From Effusibacillus lacus (GTDB lineage Bacteria > Bacillota > Bacilli > Tumebacillales > Effusibacillaceae), in the NCBI RefSeq assembly GCF_002335525.1, contig NZ_BDUF01000015.1, positions 1 to 57,450 on the forward strand: DNA of 57,450 nt, given 5' to 3'. A program made the translations under genes and the position numbers. Position 1 is the first letter of the stretch. Every line of letters starts with the position of its first letter. Below are positions 14,455 to 23,395 of the stretch, piece after piece. Under the pieces are notes generated by a model, which worked only from the letters and a program-made list of their open reading frames with translations, ran no database searches and was not told the DNA's origin.

Positions 14455-16716
14455 ATGAAGACGGCACGTCGGATTCGCGTCTATGGCGTTGTCCAGGGGA
14501 TCGGGTTCCGCCCCTTTATCTTTCGTTTGGCCAAGCGGTGGGAGCTCAGTGGATGGGTGCTCAACGGGGAAAGGGGCGTCGAGATTCATTTGGAAGGGGA
14601 CGCAGATGCCCTCCAGTCGTTTCTTCAAGAAATCACGACACGTCCTCCTGCGTTAGCCCAGGTTACCGGTCTGGAAATCGAAGACGCAGATGTGGAAGGG
14701 TTGCCCGATTTTCAAATCCGTGAAAGCATTCGCAATGATCGGCCGACGGTGTACATCCCTGCCGATCTTGCCGTGTGTCCGGCGTGTTTAAGCGAGTTGT
14801 TCGATCCTGCAAACCGCCGCTATCTGTATCCGTACATCAATTGCACGGAGTGCGGTCCCCGTTATACCGTGATACAACGCCTGCCGTATGACCGTCCCTA
14901 TACGACGATGAAAGTGTGGCCCCTGTGCGCGGCTTGTTCAGCTGAATATCATGAGCCGACCGACCGCCGGTTCCACGCGCAACCAACCGCCTGTCCCGAA
15001 TGCGGGCCTCATTATTACATGCGGTGGCAGGGCGGCGAGATGCGAGGAGATGACAAAGTCATCGAACAAACGTCCCAACTTCTCCGCGAAGGACGCATCC
15101 TGGCGATCAAAGGGCTTGGCGGGTATCACCTGGCGTGCGATGCAGAAAACAGCCAGGCAGTGTGGACACTCAGGGAACGGAAGCGCCGCGGGGCGAAACC
15201 GTTCGCCCTGATGGTAAAAGACATCGAGACGGCGCGAACGCTTATTGATCTTTCCCCCGAAGAAGAAGCACTCCTTGTGTCTTCGGCCCGTCCCATCGTG
15301 TTGGCCCGGGCACACCGGTCACTCCCGGGCGTGGCCCCGGACAATACCGACTTGGGAGTAATGCTCCCGTATACGCCGCTTCATCATTTGTTGTTTCATT
15401 TCGGTGCGCCGCCTGTACTCGTGATGACGAGCGCCAATCGTTCCAGTGAACCGATCGTCTATAAAGACGAAGATGCTGTGGAAGAGCTTCAAGGACTTCC
15501 CGACGCTTGGCTCATCGGGGAGCGTCCCATTGCCCGCTTCGTCGACGATTCCGTCGTCCGTGTGAGTGCATTCGGCCCCACAGTACTCCGCCGGGCGAGG
15601 GGGTACGCCCCGCTTCCTGTCACTCAATTTCCCGGAGAACGGTCCATTCTTGCTGTCGGGTCTGACTTGAAAAATACCGTTACTCTGGTCGTCAAAGGGC
15701 AAGCGATCATCAGCCAACATTTGGGGGATCTGACGCGGTACGAGGCGTATACGGCGTTTGAACAGACCGTCTTCGACCTGATGTCGATGTATGACGTCCC
15801 ATTGTCGGAAACGGTCGTGGCGTATGATCTCCATCCGGATCATCGCTCCGCCCAATTTGCACTTGGTTTGGAAGCTTGCGAGCACTTTGGCATCCAGCAT
15901 CATCGTGCCCATGTGGCATCCGTGCTGGCGGAACGGAAGGCCCTGGACAAACGGGTGATCGGAGTGGCATTTGACGGGACAGGCTTTGGCGACGATGGGG
16001 CAATCTGGGGCGGGGAGCTGTTTGTCGGAAGTGCTGCAGAAGGGTTGGAACGGTGCGGCCATCTTCGTTACGCCGTGCTGCCTGGCGGCGATGCGGCGGC
16101 TCGCATACCGCTTCAGGCGATGACCGGTTTCTTTGCAGACGATCCGGGATTGGCGATGGATATGGGCCGACGGCTTGCCTTTCCGGAACGGTTTTTTACC
16201 GCCTTCAAACTGGTGAAAAAAAAACTCCGCACTTTTCCCACCACGTCCGTCGGTCGGCTGTTTGATGCAGCGTCTGCCATTTTGGGATTCACTGATGCCA
16301 TTTCCTTTGAAGGCCAGGCAGCCATTTGGCTCGAACATCTTGCCCGCACTGTTCCGGTGGAAAAGGTGTACCCTTTTCCGTGGAATGAAAAAGAGCTCGA
16401 TTATCGTCCTCTATTGCATGCGTTGCTCGAAGATCGTTTGAACGGACGGGACGTGGCGGCGATTGCCCGTTCGTTTCACAGGAGCATCGCAGAAGGCGTA
16501 TATAAAAGCGTCCTTGCTTTGGGAGAAGCCCACGGGGTCGACACGGTTGTACTGGCCGGCGGTGTCTTTCAAAATACTCTTTTGCTGGCCGATCTGAAGG
16601 AACTGTTTGCGGAAAGCGCCATGAACGTATGGCTGGGGAGGCAGATACCTCCCAATGACGGGGGCATCAGTCTGGGGCAGGCGGCGTTGGTGGCGGCCAT
16701 ATGCCGATATCGGTAG
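14455..16716 (+). CDS. hypF: Carbamoyltransferase HypF
   Basis: HypF turns carbamoyl phosphate into carbamoyl-AMP and transfers the group to HypE, the first step in cyanide-ligand synthesis. The domains are an acylphosphatase domain (1-90, GVVQGIGFRPF), two zinc-finger units (about 105-185, with the pairs CPAC, CTEC, CAAC and CPEC), a YrdC-like domain (about 200-390, with the GGYHLACDA and KRRGAKPFALM motifs) and a Kae1-like C-terminal domain (about 400-753, HHRAHVASV and GGVFQNTLL). The length of 753 residues is standard. It is the last gene of the hydrogenase operon. Confidence 0.97.
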   Translation: MKTARRIRVYGVVQGIGFRPFIFRLAKRWELSGWVLNGERGVEIHLEGDADALQSFLQEITTRPPALAQVTGLEIEDADVEGLPDFQIRESIRNDRPTVYIPADLAVCPACLSELFDPANRRYLYPYINCTECGPRYTVIQRLPYDRPYTTMKVWPLCAACSAEYHEPTDRRFHAQPTACPECGPHYYMRWQGGEMRGDDKVIEQTSQLLREGRILAIKGLGGYHLACDAENSQAVWTLRERKRRGAKPFALMVKDIETARTLIDLSPEEEALLVSSARPIVLARAHRSLPGVAPDNTDLGVMLPYTPLHHLLFHFGAPPVLVMTSANRSSEPIVYKDEDAVEELQGLPDAWLIGERPIARFVDDSVVRVSAFGPTVLRRARGYAPLPVTQFPGERSILAVGSDLKNTVTLVVKGQAIISQHLGDLTRYEAYTAFEQTVFDLMSMYDVPLSETVVAYDLHPDHRSAQFALGLEACEHFGIQHHRAHVASVLAERKALDKRVIGVAFDGTGFGDDGAIWGGELFVGSAAEGLERCGHLRYAVLPGGDAAARIPLQAMTGFFADDPGLAMDMGRRLAFPERFFTAFKLVKKKLRTFPTTSVGRLFDAASAILGFTDAISFEGQAAIWLEHLARTVPVEKVYPFPWNEKELDYRPLLHALLEDRLNGRDVAAIARSFHRSIAEGVYKSVLALGEAHGVDTVVLAGGVFQNTLLLADLKELFAESAMNVWLGRQIPPNDGGISLGQAALVAAICRYR

Positions 16717-16784
16717 GATGCGACTGTGGATTGATGCAAGAATCATTTTGGGGAACCAGATCAGGGAAGGATGGAAAAATCATT

Positions 16785-18029
16785 ATGTCAGAAACTTTGA
16801 ATCCGTACGAAATTGCGAAGAAACAGATTGAAACTGCGGCAGACAAACTGCGCCTGGATTCGCACATCGTGGAAATATTGAAAAAACCGATGCGGGTTCT
16901 CTCAGTGTCCTTCCCGGTGAAAATGGATGACGGTACGATCCGGGTGTTTGAGGGGTACAGATCCCAACATAACGATGCGATCGGTCCGACCAAAGGCGGG
17001 ATTCGATTTCATCCAAATGTCACACTGGATGAAGTCAAGGCTCTGTCGATGTGGATGTCTTTTAAATGCGGTGTGGTAGGGCTTCCCTACGGAGGTGCCA
17101 AAGGCGGAGTCATCTGTGATCCGCGCAATCTCAGCCCCGGAGAACTCGAACGGATCAGCCGGGGATTTATTGAAGCGATTGCCCAGATCATCGGTCCGGA
17201 CAAAGACATACCTGCACCGGATGTTTACACGAATTCGCAAGTGATGGGTTGGATGATGGATACATTCAGCCGCTTGAATAAATCGTTCTCTCCCGGCGTC
17301 ATCACCGGAAAACCGTTGATTTTGGGAGGCTCCAAAGGAAGAACCGAGGCAACCGCCCGCGGTTGTGTCATCACGATCAGGGAAGCGATGAAAGAACTCG
17401 GCCGGCCTTTGCAAGATGCCACGGTCGCCATCCAAGGCTTCGGCAATGTGGGGAGAATTACGGCAAAACTGCTGTCGGTACTGGGATGCAAAATCGTGTC
17501 GATCAGCGATTCGAAAGGGGCCGTTTTGGATCCGGACGGGCTCGACATTACGAAAGTAGAGCGCCTGAAAGATCAAGGCTCCATACTGGATTATGACTCT
17601 GATTATCAAATCGATCCCCAGGAATTGCTCGAATTGGATGTGGACATTTTGGTTCCGGCCGCACTGGAAAACTCTATTACAGTGGAGAATGCCGACCGGA
17701 TCAAAGCCAGGATCGTTGCGGAGGCGGCAAACGGCCCGATCACCCCGGATGCGGATCAAATCCTTGCGGTCAACAAGACAAGGGTGATTCCGGATATTTT
17801 GGCGAATGCAGGAGGCGTGACGGTTTCCTACTTTGAATGGGTGCAAAACCTGATGAATTATTACTGGAGTGAGGAAGAAGTGAACGTTAAGCTGTCAGAG
17901 GTGATGGTTCGCAGCTTTCATGCGGTCAATCAAGCTGCAAACAAGTATGAGACCGATCTGAGGACTGCAGCCTATATGATTTCCCTGCAACGAATTGTGG
18001 ACGCCATGAAAGCCCGCGGCTGGGTGTAA
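16785..18029 (+). CDS. NAD(P)-dependent glutamate dehydrogenase
   Basis: The enzyme interconverts glutamate with 2-oxoglutarate and ammonium. The 414-residue protein matches the RocG/GudB type: GYRSQHNDAIGPTKGGIRFH, the catalytic-lysine region LPYGGAKGGV, PAPDVYTNSQVMGWMMD, and the dinucleotide fold GFGNVGRITAKLL. The frame remains open up to ATG 16701, inside hypF, but the homologous N-terminus begins near MSETLNPYE (16785). It may share readthrough from the hydrogenase operon; no terminator is obvious between them. It is followed by a clear terminator. Confidence 0.93.
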   Translation: MSETLNPYEIAKKQIETAADKLRLDSHIVEILKKPMRVLSVSFPVKMDDGTIRVFEGYRSQHNDAIGPTKGGIRFHPNVTLDEVKALSMWMSFKCGVVGLPYGGAKGGVICDPRNLSPGELERISRGFIEAIAQIIGPDKDIPAPDVYTNSQVMGWMMDTFSRLNKSFSPGVITGKPLILGGSKGRTEATARGCVITIREAMKELGRPLQDATVAIQGFGNVGRITAKLLSVLGCKIVSISDSKGAVLDPDGLDITKVERLKDQGSILDYDSDYQIDPQELLELDVDILVPAALENSITVENADRIKARIVAEAANGPITPDADQILAVNKTRVIPDILANAGGVTVSYFEWVQNLMNYYWSEEEVNVKLSEVMVRSFHAVNQAANKYETDLRTAAYMISLQRIVDAMKARGWV

Positions 18030-18058
18030 TCCGCGGACAAGGAGATTCATGGCATGAG

Positions 18059-18081
18059 ACCGCCGGCCCGGCGGTTTTTTT
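18059..18081 (+). terminator. Intrinsic terminator after glutamate dehydrogenase
   Basis: CCGCCG and CGGCGG form a six-pair GC stem around GCC and are followed by seven T. It probably closes the transcription unit that ends with the glutamate dehydrogenase gene. Confidence 0.85.
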
Positions 18082-18127
18082 GTGCCATTTTCTCGGAGAG
18101 AGAGGGTGATGCGGCCAAACTGGACGG

Positions 18128-18583
18128 TTAACCCGAGCTTTGAGCGTCGGAGGAATGCGGATTCGAATCCGGAGAGTTTGCCGCACGCCGGAAATATCCC
18201 GGCAGCAAAATACAACGGATCCCATAGCATTTGACGATGTACAAGATAAGGATGGCAAACGCTCCAAACAGAAAGTCGATGCCTTTTGATGTATCAATGA
18301 TCATTTTTCGCGCGATGGCAAAGATCAGGATGTCCACCATAATGTTCGGTTCACGCTTGACAAACATCATAGCGACTTCGAGACCGATGATATACAATAA
18401 GACGTTATCGAGAAAAATTTGAAATGACTGCAATTCGCCTTCATAAGTCACTTTCCACAGCCGCTTTGCGTGCAAAATTCCTTCGACGAAGATGCCAATC
18501 ACTATAAAAAAGGACAGCCCGATTTCGAAGACGCGTATAATCAATTCTGCAATTTGATAGGCTTTTTCGACGCTTTTTTTCAT
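18128..18583 (-). CDS. PsiE-like membrane protein (phosphate-starvation-inducible family)
   Basis: A 151-residue integral membrane protein with four hydrophobic segments (about 12-32, 52-72, 80-95 and 102-120). The motif LEVAMMFVKREPNIMVDI...AIARKMII matches the PsiE family, induced by phosphate starvation in enterobacteria and with unknown molecular function. The last 25 residues are serine-rich and polar. AGGGGGGAGT precedes the start (minus strand, at 18587-18598). It stands alone between the glutamate dehydrogenase and a decayed transposase. Confidence 0.7.
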   Translation of the reverse strand: MKKSVEKAYQIAELIIRVFEIGLSFFIVIGIFVEGILHAKRLWKVTYEGELQSFQIFLDNVLLYIIGLEVAMMFVKREPNIMVDILIFAIARKMIIDTSKGIDFLFGAFAILILYIVKCYGIRCILLPGYFRRAANSPDSNPHSSDAQSSG

Positions 18584-18635
18584 GAGTCACTCCCCCCAAA
18601 ATGAACAGCCAACATTTCTGTTATATAACAATATA

Positions 18636-18655
18636 CACAACAATAATATGTTGTG
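18636..18655. promoter_or_regulatory. Palindrome CACAACA-N6-TGTTGTG
   Basis: The perfect 7-bp inverted repeat CACAACA/TGTTGTG with an ATAATA centre lies about 50 bases upstream of the psiE-like gene, next to AT-rich promoter-like sequence (TTATATAACAATATAC). It could be an operator for that gene, or part of the decayed element end. Confidence 0.35.
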
Positions 18656-18663
18656 CAACAACA

Positions 18664-19200
18664 ATGTTGACGGCAGATTCAGATAGGCTAGCGGAGGGAT
18701 TAGATGACATCCAATTGCACCACTATTACCACGCACTGGATTTTCTGGCTGAGCATAAAGATTTGATTGAACAGCAACTTTACGGCCGGCTCACCGATCT
18801 CACCACACTGGATCTTGATTTGGTGTTTTATGACACGACCAGCACCTAATTTGAAGGCGAGGAAACGGACGACCTTGCCCAATACGGGTACTCCAAAGAC
18901 CATCGTGGAGATCGAAAGCAGGTAGTCATGGGTCTGCTGATGACCAAACAAGGCATTCCAATTGCCCATCAAGTATTCCCCGGCAACCGGCATGACACCA
19001 AAACCTTTGGCATGGTCATCGAGGATCTGAAGCAACGATTCTCCGTTCGAAAAGTGATTCTTGTGGGAGACAGGGGAATGGCGAGTGAAGCCAATTTGGA
19101 ACAAATTCGTACCCTGGACATGGAATATGTCGTAGGCGTCAAACTCCGCAAGTCTCAACAGACGCAAGAACTGCTCTCCATTCGTGGGATTATTTATTGA
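18664..19200 (+). pseudogene. Decayed IS4/IS1634-type transposase fragment
   Basis: The frame encodes parts of a DDE transposase: HHYYHALDFLAEHK, LDLDLVFYDTTST, then a TAA stop at 18847-18849 where intact relatives have Tyr (TSTYFEGE), then FEGEETDDLAQYGYSKDHR and VILVGDRGMASEANL in the same frame. The N-terminal 100 or more residues and the C-terminal catalytic part with the glutamate are missing. It ends at a stop after LLSIRGIIY. No inverted repeats or target duplication could be assigned, so this is an old remnant, unable to move by itself. Confidence 0.85.
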
Positions 19201-19270
19201 CAACAGTTATGAATTGGTTTTATATTTGACTCAGAATTTATTTTTTGGTTTTTTGGGGGGTGAGAGTGAA

Positions 19271-19948
19271 ATGATTTTGACTGAACGTCGGAAGCAATTT
19301 CTTCAGAAGTTGATCGACTTATACCAAAAGACAAACGTGCCTGTTCATTACGAAACTTTGGCGAAAGCTCTTGGCGTCAGCAAATGGACGGCATATGACA
19401 TGCTTAAGGAACTTGAAAAGCTTGGCTATCTCACCCGTGATTACGCTGTGAATCCCGGCGAAACAGGACGTTCCCAAATCGTTTTTCTGCCGACGATCAA
19501 AGCTTCGAGCTTGTTCGAACAAAAACGTTCTGAAATCATAAATTCGGAAGAGTGGCATAAAACAAAAACGAAGGTGCTTGAGTTTCTGAACAGTTTAAAA
19601 GGGTACAGCATGAGCGATGCCATTCAAAAGGTATTGGAGGAGATTCCGAAAGTACAGGTGCGGGTAGTCTTTTGCGCGTATTTCATCGGACTTCTTCTTA
19701 TATATCTCCGAAAGTTGGGAGGGAGAACCGAGTCATTGATTAACAGTCTTGTTCAAAACGCCCCGACAAACGAAATGCGAATGACGATGTTTGTGGGGAC
19801 CGTCCTTGGCACTATCATTCAAACGATGAACCACGAGATTGGAATCGAGGTAACGGAACTGGTCGGACGATATCTGAAATCGATTACCGACCTTTCTGAT
19901 CAAGAAAGGGGAATGCTTTCCGATTTTCTTAATGAAGCTCTAGCCTGA
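19271..19948 (+). CDS. HTH-type transcriptional regulator
   Basis: The 225-residue protein begins with a winged-helix domain (1-65; VHYETLAKALGVSKWTAYDMLKELEKLGYLTRDY contains the recognition helix). The rest is a helical regulatory domain with hydrophobic parts (VVFCAYFIGLLLIYLRKL), of no known family. ATG 19271 follows a run of G and GTGAG; the longer frame from 19184 starts inside the transposase remnant. It may control the lipid-related genes 20086-23048 that follow in the same direction; this is inferred from position only. Confidence 0.7.
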   Translation: MILTERRKQFLQKLIDLYQKTNVPVHYETLAKALGVSKWTAYDMLKELEKLGYLTRDYAVNPGETGRSQIVFLPTIKASSLFEQKRSEIINSEEWHKTKTKVLEFLNSLKGYSMSDAIQKVLEEIPKVQVRVVFCAYFIGLLLIYLRKLGGRTESLINSLVQNAPTNEMRMTMFVGTVLGTIIQTMNHEIGIEVTELVGRYLKSITDLSDQERGMLSDFLNEALA

Positions 19949-20085
19949 CTGTGGTCAACGGTGTCTACCTTGACCATTCATTTGGTTGAATTTTTTGGTC
20001 TTTTGTGTTATTTGTGTTTTTTAATGACAAGGGTAAGAGGACAGAATGCATGTCATAGATAAAAATTGAGGGTAAGGAGATCACA

Positions 20086-20178
20086 ATGTTGAAGGATTTT
20101 CTGAAATTTATGAGCGAATTTCTTGAATTCCTAAAAGAAATTCTGCAAGAAATCAAAAATGTCTTCAGAAAATGGTAG
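20086..20178 (+). CDS. 30-residue amphipathic peptide
   Basis: A short frame with a good ribosome site (GTAAGGAG, seven bases before the ATG) encodes MLKDFLKFMSEFLEFLKEIL plus ten more residues, ending in RKW. Leucine, phenylalanine and isoleucine recur every three to four positions, alternating with Lys and Glu, so it should form an amphipathic helix. It precedes the patatin gene by 58 bases. It may be a membrane-surface peptide or a helper of the lipase; no family is recognised. Confidence 0.5.
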   Translation: MLKDFLKFMSEFLEFLKEILQEIKNVFRKW

Positions 20179-20236
20179 CGTCTGTGCTGATTTAGAGTTT
20201 TCCATATAAATCCTGTAGCGAAAGGGCAGAATAAGC

Positions 20237-21010
20237 ATGAAAGTGGGATTGGCTTTGGGGGGCGGGGCGGTACGCGGATTCGCACATATTGGCGTGTTAA
20301 AAGTTTTTAAGAAGCATCAAATACCGATTGATTTTATAGCAGGTACCAGCATGGGTGGAGTAATTGGGGGGTTGGTGGCCGCTGGTATCGACATCGAGGA
20401 AATTGAGGAGTTTGTCCTAACCACTCCATCGTATCGAATTGTAGATATTGGAATTCGCAAAAGGGGTATCTTAGCCGGGAACAAAATATACGCCATGCTG
20501 ATTCAATTTATGGAACAAACAGGACTCGGCGATATTCGAATTGAGGAGCTCAAGACCCCTTTTCGGGCGGTTTCGGTAGATTTGATCAAGGGGAAAGTAT
20601 TTGTTTTTGACGAAGGGAGTCTTAGTTTAGCCATTCGAGCCACTACATCTGTCCCAGGCATTTTTTCTCCCGTTCATTATCGAGACAAAGTGTTGGTGGA
20701 TGGGGGAGTTTTGAATAACCTTCCGGCAGATTTGCTGCGTGCTCAGGGAATGGATGTAGTCTTGGCGGTGGATGTTGAAAGAGAACATGAAGAACAGGAA
20801 CCTCGCAATATTTTTGAAGTGGTCTACCGTTCTTTTGCCATTATGACCACAGAACAACGACGTGCCAATCTGCGGTATGCGGATGTTGTTTTTCGACCCG
20901 AAGTTGGACATATTTTGGCTTTTGAAACAAGTAAGATTCGGGATTGCATTGAAGCCGGCGAACGTGAGGCTCAAAACAGGATTCATGAAGTAAAAAAATT
21001 ACTAAAATAA
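20237..21010 (+). CDS. Patatin-like phospholipase
   Basis: The protein belongs to the patatin lipid acyl hydrolases, with a Ser-Asp dyad. The oxyanion motif GGGAVRG is at residues 8-14, the nucleophile elbow GTSMG is at about 37-41 and the DGG motif carrying the catalytic Asp is at about 155-157. The length of 257 residues is typical of the bacterial RssA/YlbK group. It has no signal peptide. It is followed after 22 bases by a phasin-like gene, so it is likely co-transcribed with it. Confidence 0.92.
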   Translation: MKVGLALGGGAVRGFAHIGVLKVFKKHQIPIDFIAGTSMGGVIGGLVAAGIDIEEIEEFVLTTPSYRIVDIGIRKRGILAGNKIYAMLIQFMEQTGLGDIRIEELKTPFRAVSVDLIKGKVFVFDEGSLSLAIRATTSVPGIFSPVHYRDKVLVDGGVLNNLPADLLRAQGMDVVLAVDVEREHEEQEPRNIFEVVYRSFAIMTTEQRRANLRYADVVFRPEVGHILAFETSKIRDCIEAGEREAQNRIHEVKKLLK

Positions 21011-21032
21011 ACATTAGGGAGGTTGTTGAGCG

Positions 21033-21326
21033 ATGATTGACTTGATTAAAAAAGGACTGGCATTGGGAATCGGGCTAGCCGTAACAAGCAAGGAGCAAGT
21101 GGAAAAGGTTGTTGACGAGATGGTTAAAAAGGGTGAAATGAGTCAAGAGGAGTCGAAGGAAGTCATTAGCCGATTGATTCAAAGAGGAGAGGAAGAACAA
21201 CGAGAACTGAAACGCATGATGCGAGAGGAGATCAAACAGATTTTGGCTGAACTCAATATTGCCACCAAAGAGGACATAAACCGATTGGATCGGCGCATAC
21301 AAAATTTGGAGAATCAAGAACAATAG
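21033..21326 (+). CDS. Phasin-family-like coiled-coil protein
   Basis: A 97-residue protein with a short hydrophobic N-terminus (LIKKGLALGIGLAVTSKEQV) and a long charged helix, EEEQRELKRMMREEIKQIL, likely to form a coiled coil. This pattern is seen in phasin-like proteins encoded next to UbiB/AarF kinases. It might coat lipid or polyhydroxyalkanoate surfaces, but could also act as a regulator. The gene follows the patatin gene and precedes ubiB by 45 bases. Confidence 0.7.
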   Translation: MIDLIKKGLALGIGLAVTSKEQVEKVVDEMVKKGEMSQEESKEVISRLIQRGEEEQRELKRMMREEIKQILAELNIATKEDINRLDRRIQNLENQEQ

Positions 21327-21371
21327 CTGTAGGATGGGGACTCGGTCCCTAATTAAGAAGGGGACGTTGAG

Positions 21372-23048
21372 ATGATTGGAAAAAGGATGCGGCACATCAG
21401 TCGTTATCGAGATATCGCACTAGCTTTAGTTCGTCACGGGTTTGGAATCGTTGTTGAGGAAATTGGTTTTGCCCATTTGCTTTCCTTTCCCCAAAGATTA
21501 CTCGCTGAACCAAAGGAAAGAGATGGGAAGAAAATTGGTGAACGGATACGGCTTGTGCTGCAAGATTTGGGTCCAACGTTCGTTAAATTGGGGCAAATTG
21601 CAAGCACTCGACCCGATCTCATTCCGGAGGACATCGTTCGGGAACTGGTAAAATTGCAGGATCGGGTTCCGCCGTTTTCCTTTCCAGAGGTTTGTGAAAT
21701 TGTCCAACAGGAATTGGGCGGGAAGGTGGAAGAAATTTTCCATCACTTTGACGAGTTTCCCTTAGCCGCCGCTTCCATTGGACAAGTTCATCGGGCCACA
21801 TTGCATTCGGGTGAAGATGTAGCGGTAAAAGTCCAACGTCCCAACATCATCAACGTTATTGAAAGCGATTTAGAAATTATCCAGGATTTGGCCATCCTTG
21901 CGGAGCACCGTTTAGAATGGGCGGAAAGATACCAAATTCGTGATATGGTGGAGGAATTTTCAAAGTCTCTTCGCGCCGAACTTGACTATACGATCGAAGG
22001 TCGTAACTCAGAGAAGATTTCCAATCAGTTCAGAAATGACCCTAAAATTTATGTTCCTAAAGTGTTTTGGGACTATTCCACCAAAAAGGTATTAACTATG
22101 GAATACATCGAAGGTGTCAAATTCAATGAACCGGAAAAACTGATTGAAAAAGGATACAACCAGAAACTTCTGGCAGAACGTTTGGCAAATGCGATCTTTC
22201 GCCAGATTTTCATTGAAGGTTTTTTCCATGGCGACCCTCATCCTGGAAATGTGTTGGTGTTGCAAGGAGAGGTCATCGCGTTTATGGATTTTGGCATGGT
22301 GGGACGCCTTACTCCGGAAATGAAATACCATTTTTCCTCACTGGTTATTGCATTGATGCGTCAAAGTACGGAGGGGGTAATCAAAGCTATACTTCGCATG
22401 GGGATTGTTCCTGATGATGTGAATATGGCCCAATTACGAAAAGATGTAGAGAATTTAAAGGAAAAATATTACGGAGTCCCGTTAAGTCAGCTGAGTCTTG
22501 GAGAGGCTGTCAACGACCTTTTCGCTGCGGCATTTCAACATCGAATCCGTATTCCGGCCGACCTGACTTTATTGGGTAAGACCCTGCTTACAGTTGAAGG
22601 GGTGGTCGAAAAACTCGATCCTGACTTTAGCATACTTGACATAGCAGAGCCGTTCGGACGCCAATTGTTGAAGGAACGAATTCATCCAAAGACCGTGGCC
22701 GAAATTCTATGGAAACATGCTGCCGAATACGGCGAGTTTCTGTCCAATCTTCCTGGGAACATTAAAGAGTTGAAATCTTTGATCAAGCGGGGGCGGCTAC
22801 GACTCGAGATCGATATCCCCGAACTTGATCTTTTTTTGAGGAAACTGGAACGGATCAGCAACCGCTTGTCATTCAGCATTGTTTTATTGGCTTTCAGCAT
22901 TATCATGGTGGGAATCATAATAGGCTCCTCGTTGGGCAGGCAAACTACGTTGTTATGGAAAATTCCAGCGATCGAGATTGGTTTTGCGGTGGCGACACTC
23001 ATGTTTTTGTGGTTATTATATTCAATTTTCAAGTCGGGGAGGTTTTAA
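21372..23048 (+). CDS. UbiB/AarF (ABC1/ADCK) atypical kinase
   Basis: The 558-residue protein has the family motifs KxGQ (VKLGQIASTRPDLIP, residues 70-85), the Ala-rich loop (PLAAASIGQVHRA), the catalytic HGDPHPGN and the DFG-like FMDFGMVG. Two C-terminal transmembrane segments (about 500-520 and 530-550) anchor it. UbiB proteins act as ATPases in isoprenoid-lipid or quinone metabolism; the Gram-positive substrate is unknown. It ends the patatin-phasin-UbiB group. Confidence 0.92.
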   Translation: MIGKRMRHISRYRDIALALVRHGFGIVVEEIGFAHLLSFPQRLLAEPKERDGKKIGERIRLVLQDLGPTFVKLGQIASTRPDLIPEDIVRELVKLQDRVPPFSFPEVCEIVQQELGGKVEEIFHHFDEFPLAAASIGQVHRATLHSGEDVAVKVQRPNIINVIESDLEIIQDLAILAEHRLEWAERYQIRDMVEEFSKSLRAELDYTIEGRNSEKISNQFRNDPKIYVPKVFWDYSTKKVLTMEYIEGVKFNEPEKLIEKGYNQKLLAERLANAIFRQIFIEGFFHGDPHPGNVLVLQGEVIAFMDFGMVGRLTPEMKYHFSSLVIALMRQSTEGVIKAILRMGIVPDDVNMAQLRKDVENLKEKYYGVPLSQLSLGEAVNDLFAAAFQHRIRIPADLTLLGKTLLTVEGVVEKLDPDFSILDIAEPFGRQLLKERIHPKTVAEILWKHAAEYGEFLSNLPGNIKELKSLIKRGRLRLEIDIPELDLFLRKLERISNRLSFSIVLLAFSIIMVGIIIGSSLGRQTTLLWKIPAIEIGFAVATLMFLWLLYSIFKSGRF

Positions 23049-23395
23049 CATTATCTTATTTACACTGACGACTAGATTCTGCAATTCATGGAGGAACTTC
23101 AACAAGAAGGTAACCAGCACAGGTGAAGTCGGTTTTTATCACGAAACATTTATTGTTCAGGAAGGTCAGCCTCTTGGCTTTTTCTTTTTCTGCAGGGGGT
23201 AATATCGGGTAAAAATGTCCTTCATTATTGTTTAAATAATACAGATGATTTTGTTGATCAGACTATAAAAAATAGTCTAAAATCTATACAAATCCGATTT
23301 GTTCAGTTTACGGGAAGCGTATACCTGACACTTGGTGGATGCGAAAGGGAGGCCTCGTTGGTGAACGATGAGGTCTCTCAATTGAAGGGGAGCCT
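23049..23395 (+). other. Intergenic region with three stem-loops
   Basis: No gene is seen in these 347 bases. AGCC-TCTT-GGCT followed by a T-rich run (about 23160-23185) may terminate ubiB. The perfect repeat AGACTAT/ATAGTCT (23260-23266/23272-23278) is operator-like. A hairpin GGCCTCGTT...AACGATGAGGTCTC (23347-23378, loop GGTG, two-base bulge) lies 18 bases before the symporter start, close enough to affect translation or transcript stability. Confidence 0.45.

Noticed and set aside
15319-16338. 339-codon minus-strand open frame
   Set aside because: It is antisense to hypF, basic and cysteine-rich without any motif or ribosome site; long antisense frames are common in GC-rich genes.
16902-17846. 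314-codon minus-strand open frame
   Set aside because: It lies wholly antisense to the glutamate dehydrogenase gene, which has complete family motifs.
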